This document shows, in pieces, positions 24,491 through 25,521 of a stretch of 25,521 nt of DNA. The stretch's first letter is position 1. Every line of letters begins with the position of its first letter. The DNA comes from a virus: the IMG/VR virus record IMGVR_UViG_3300050035_000592, positions 1 through 25,521 of that record. One strand, 5' to 3'. Made by a program: the position numbers and the translations under genes. The notes beneath the pieces are model-generated. The model was given only the letters and a program-made list of their open reading frames with translations. It was not told the origin of the DNA and searched no databases.

Positions 24491-25521
24491 ATGCCGATTG
24501 AGACAGTTCGATACGAGGTAACCGGAGCAAACCCAGGATCGGGTAGCATCCAGGTCGTGTTCAATAACGACGGGACCCTAGCTACTCCCGGATACATCAC
24601 ACTTGCGGGTCCAAACTCCGGCGTGGATATGGTCACGGCGTTTATTGATACCCTTCACGTTTCCTCCAACACGGCCCAGGTGGTCTGGCAGGGAGCCAAC
24701 GGCCTCATCTCGATTGGCCCGATTACCTGCTATGAGAAGCCGGACACCGGTGCCTTGTCGTCGAGCACCGGAGCGCAGTTCACCCAGGCTCCGCAGACCC
24801 TCAATTCACTGATGTTCAACACAATCAGCGGGCTGCTTCCAGGCGATCCGCACCAGAGTGGGGACCAGGCGAATCCGATGGTGAACAACGCCATCACCGC
24901 GAACGGAGTCTATGCGGGGGATGTGGCCATCAACGGTGATTCAGGCGGTAGGATTGACCTCGCGCTGGTGGGCTCCTTCGTCGTGGCGCAGGCCGGTCAA
25001 GTCACCTTCACCGCTCGCGTCAACGACAATCACATTATTGGCTGCCCGGGCGCGACCTTCGTCTCCGGTTATAACAACTTTGGGAACTGGAACCCGGTCA
25101 CCCCGATCAAGGGATACCCCGCCCTCGCCGGGAATGAGCCTTGGATTTCGGGCACCAACGAGGACACGATAAGCTACACGCTGAACTTTCCAGCTCCCGG
25201 AGTCTATCCGTTCGAAATTTACTTCGTCTCCGGCCCCTACCAAGAACGCTCCTTCTCCCTGCTGGCGAATGGCGCGGTGATTCCGCCTGCCTCGCTTATT
25301 GCCGTCCCTACCGCGCCCGCCGCAGGCACCGGCCAGTTGATTCTGTCCCCGAACTCAGCCGGTCCGGACATTCTAGGCAATCCGCAGAACTTCATGCTTA
25401 CGGCCTCGCTGCCAGCGTTTACTACCACTCCCTACATTCCGCTGCTTGAAGGTACCGCCTCGTCCGTCCTCCTGACCAACAGCTCCGGAGGAGCGTTCAC
25501 TTTTCCCGCGCTACCGGGAGG
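24491..25521 (+). CDS. Putative fibre/adhesin with PA14/GLEYA-like domain, 3'-truncated
   Basis: ATG 24491 follows the previous stop by 9 bases with AAGGA (24480-24484) as ribosome site. The frame stays open to the window edge (343 codons visible), so the C-terminus is missing. The start is MPIETVRYEVTGANPGSGSI. Residues ~140-265 fit a PA14/GLEYA-like sugar-binding beta barrel: LVGSFVVAQAGQVTFTARVNDNHIIGCPGA, then SYTLNFPAPGVYPFEIYFVSGPYQERSFSLLANG. PA14 domains typically bind glycans, sometimes with calcium held by an Asp pair; that pair is not obvious here. As the next gene after two Ig-repeat proteins it probably supplies another binding tip. The domain call is by pattern and needs a profile search. 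Confidence 0.6.
   Translation, partial: MPIETVRYEVTGANPGSGSIQVVFNNDGTLATPGYITLAGPNSGVDMVTAFIDTLHVSSNTAQVVWQGANGLISIGPITCYEKPDTGALSSSTGAQFTQAPQTLNSLMFNTISGLLPGDPHQSGDQANPMVNNAITANGVYAGDVAINGDSGGRIDLALVGSFVVAQAGQVTFTARVNDNHIIGCPGATFVSGYNNFGNWNPVTPIKGYPALAGNEPWISGTNEDTISYTLNFPAPGVYPFEIYFVSGPYQERSFSLLANGAVIPPASLIAVPTAPAAGTGQLILSPNSAGPDILGNPQNFMLTASLPAFTTTPYIPLLEGTASSVLLTNSSGGAFTFPALPG

Noticed and set aside
24491-25521. Diversity-generating retroelement target
   Set aside because: No reverse transcriptase, template repeat or adenine-biased variable repeat is visible in the window.

Overview
The window looks like part of the late virion-structure and lysis region of a long-tailed dsDNA phage (or prophage). 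A baseplate hub gene and a spike gene are followed by a run of very large adhesin/fibre genes, with a cell-wall hydrolase cassette in between. The host cannot be named. An exported RlpA-like protein, a GH108-type endolysin and many He_PIG-type Ig-like domains would fit a Gram-negative soil or water bacterium, possibly Acidobacteriota, but that is a guess. The window cuts through a gene at each end.

Layout. Positions 1-8719 hold four tightly packed plus-strand genes with overlapping or nearly touching ends: a 5'-truncated tail/baseplate protein, a gp27/gpD-like baseplate hub, a gp5/gpV-like OB-fold and beta-solenoid spike with a C-terminal HxH motif, and a 1005-aa virion protein ending in a C1q-like jelly roll plus a knob-like module. 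Positions 8720-9194 break this packing. They contain a solitary 32-nt element that closely resembles a type I-C CRISPR repeat, a 56-aa small ORF just downstream, and two small hairpins.

Positions 9195-10705 are a cell-wall cassette: an exported RlpA/DPBB protein, a 77-aa protein coupled to it by ATGA, a GH108 muramidase endolysin with a C-terminal peptidoglycan-binding domain, and a 53-aa Cys-containing ORF coupled by ATGA. No holin or spanin was recognised. Positions 10702-11211 hold the only convincing minus-strand gene. Positions 11264-25521 encode the adhesion apparatus: a 1246-aa beta-helix fibre/spike, a 2034-aa Ig-repeat protein with an embedded CBM5/12-like module, a 1107-aa Ig-repeat protein, and a 3'-truncated protein with a PA14/GLEYA-like domain.

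The most unusual element is the isolated CRISPR-repeat-like unit at 8777-8808. Its hairpin ends exactly where a type I-C repeat would be cut to leave an 11-nt handle. This makes the 8720-9022 segment a candidate RNA-based anti-CRISPR locus, with the adjacent small ORF as a secondary anti-defence candidate. Both ideas are inference from sequence pattern.
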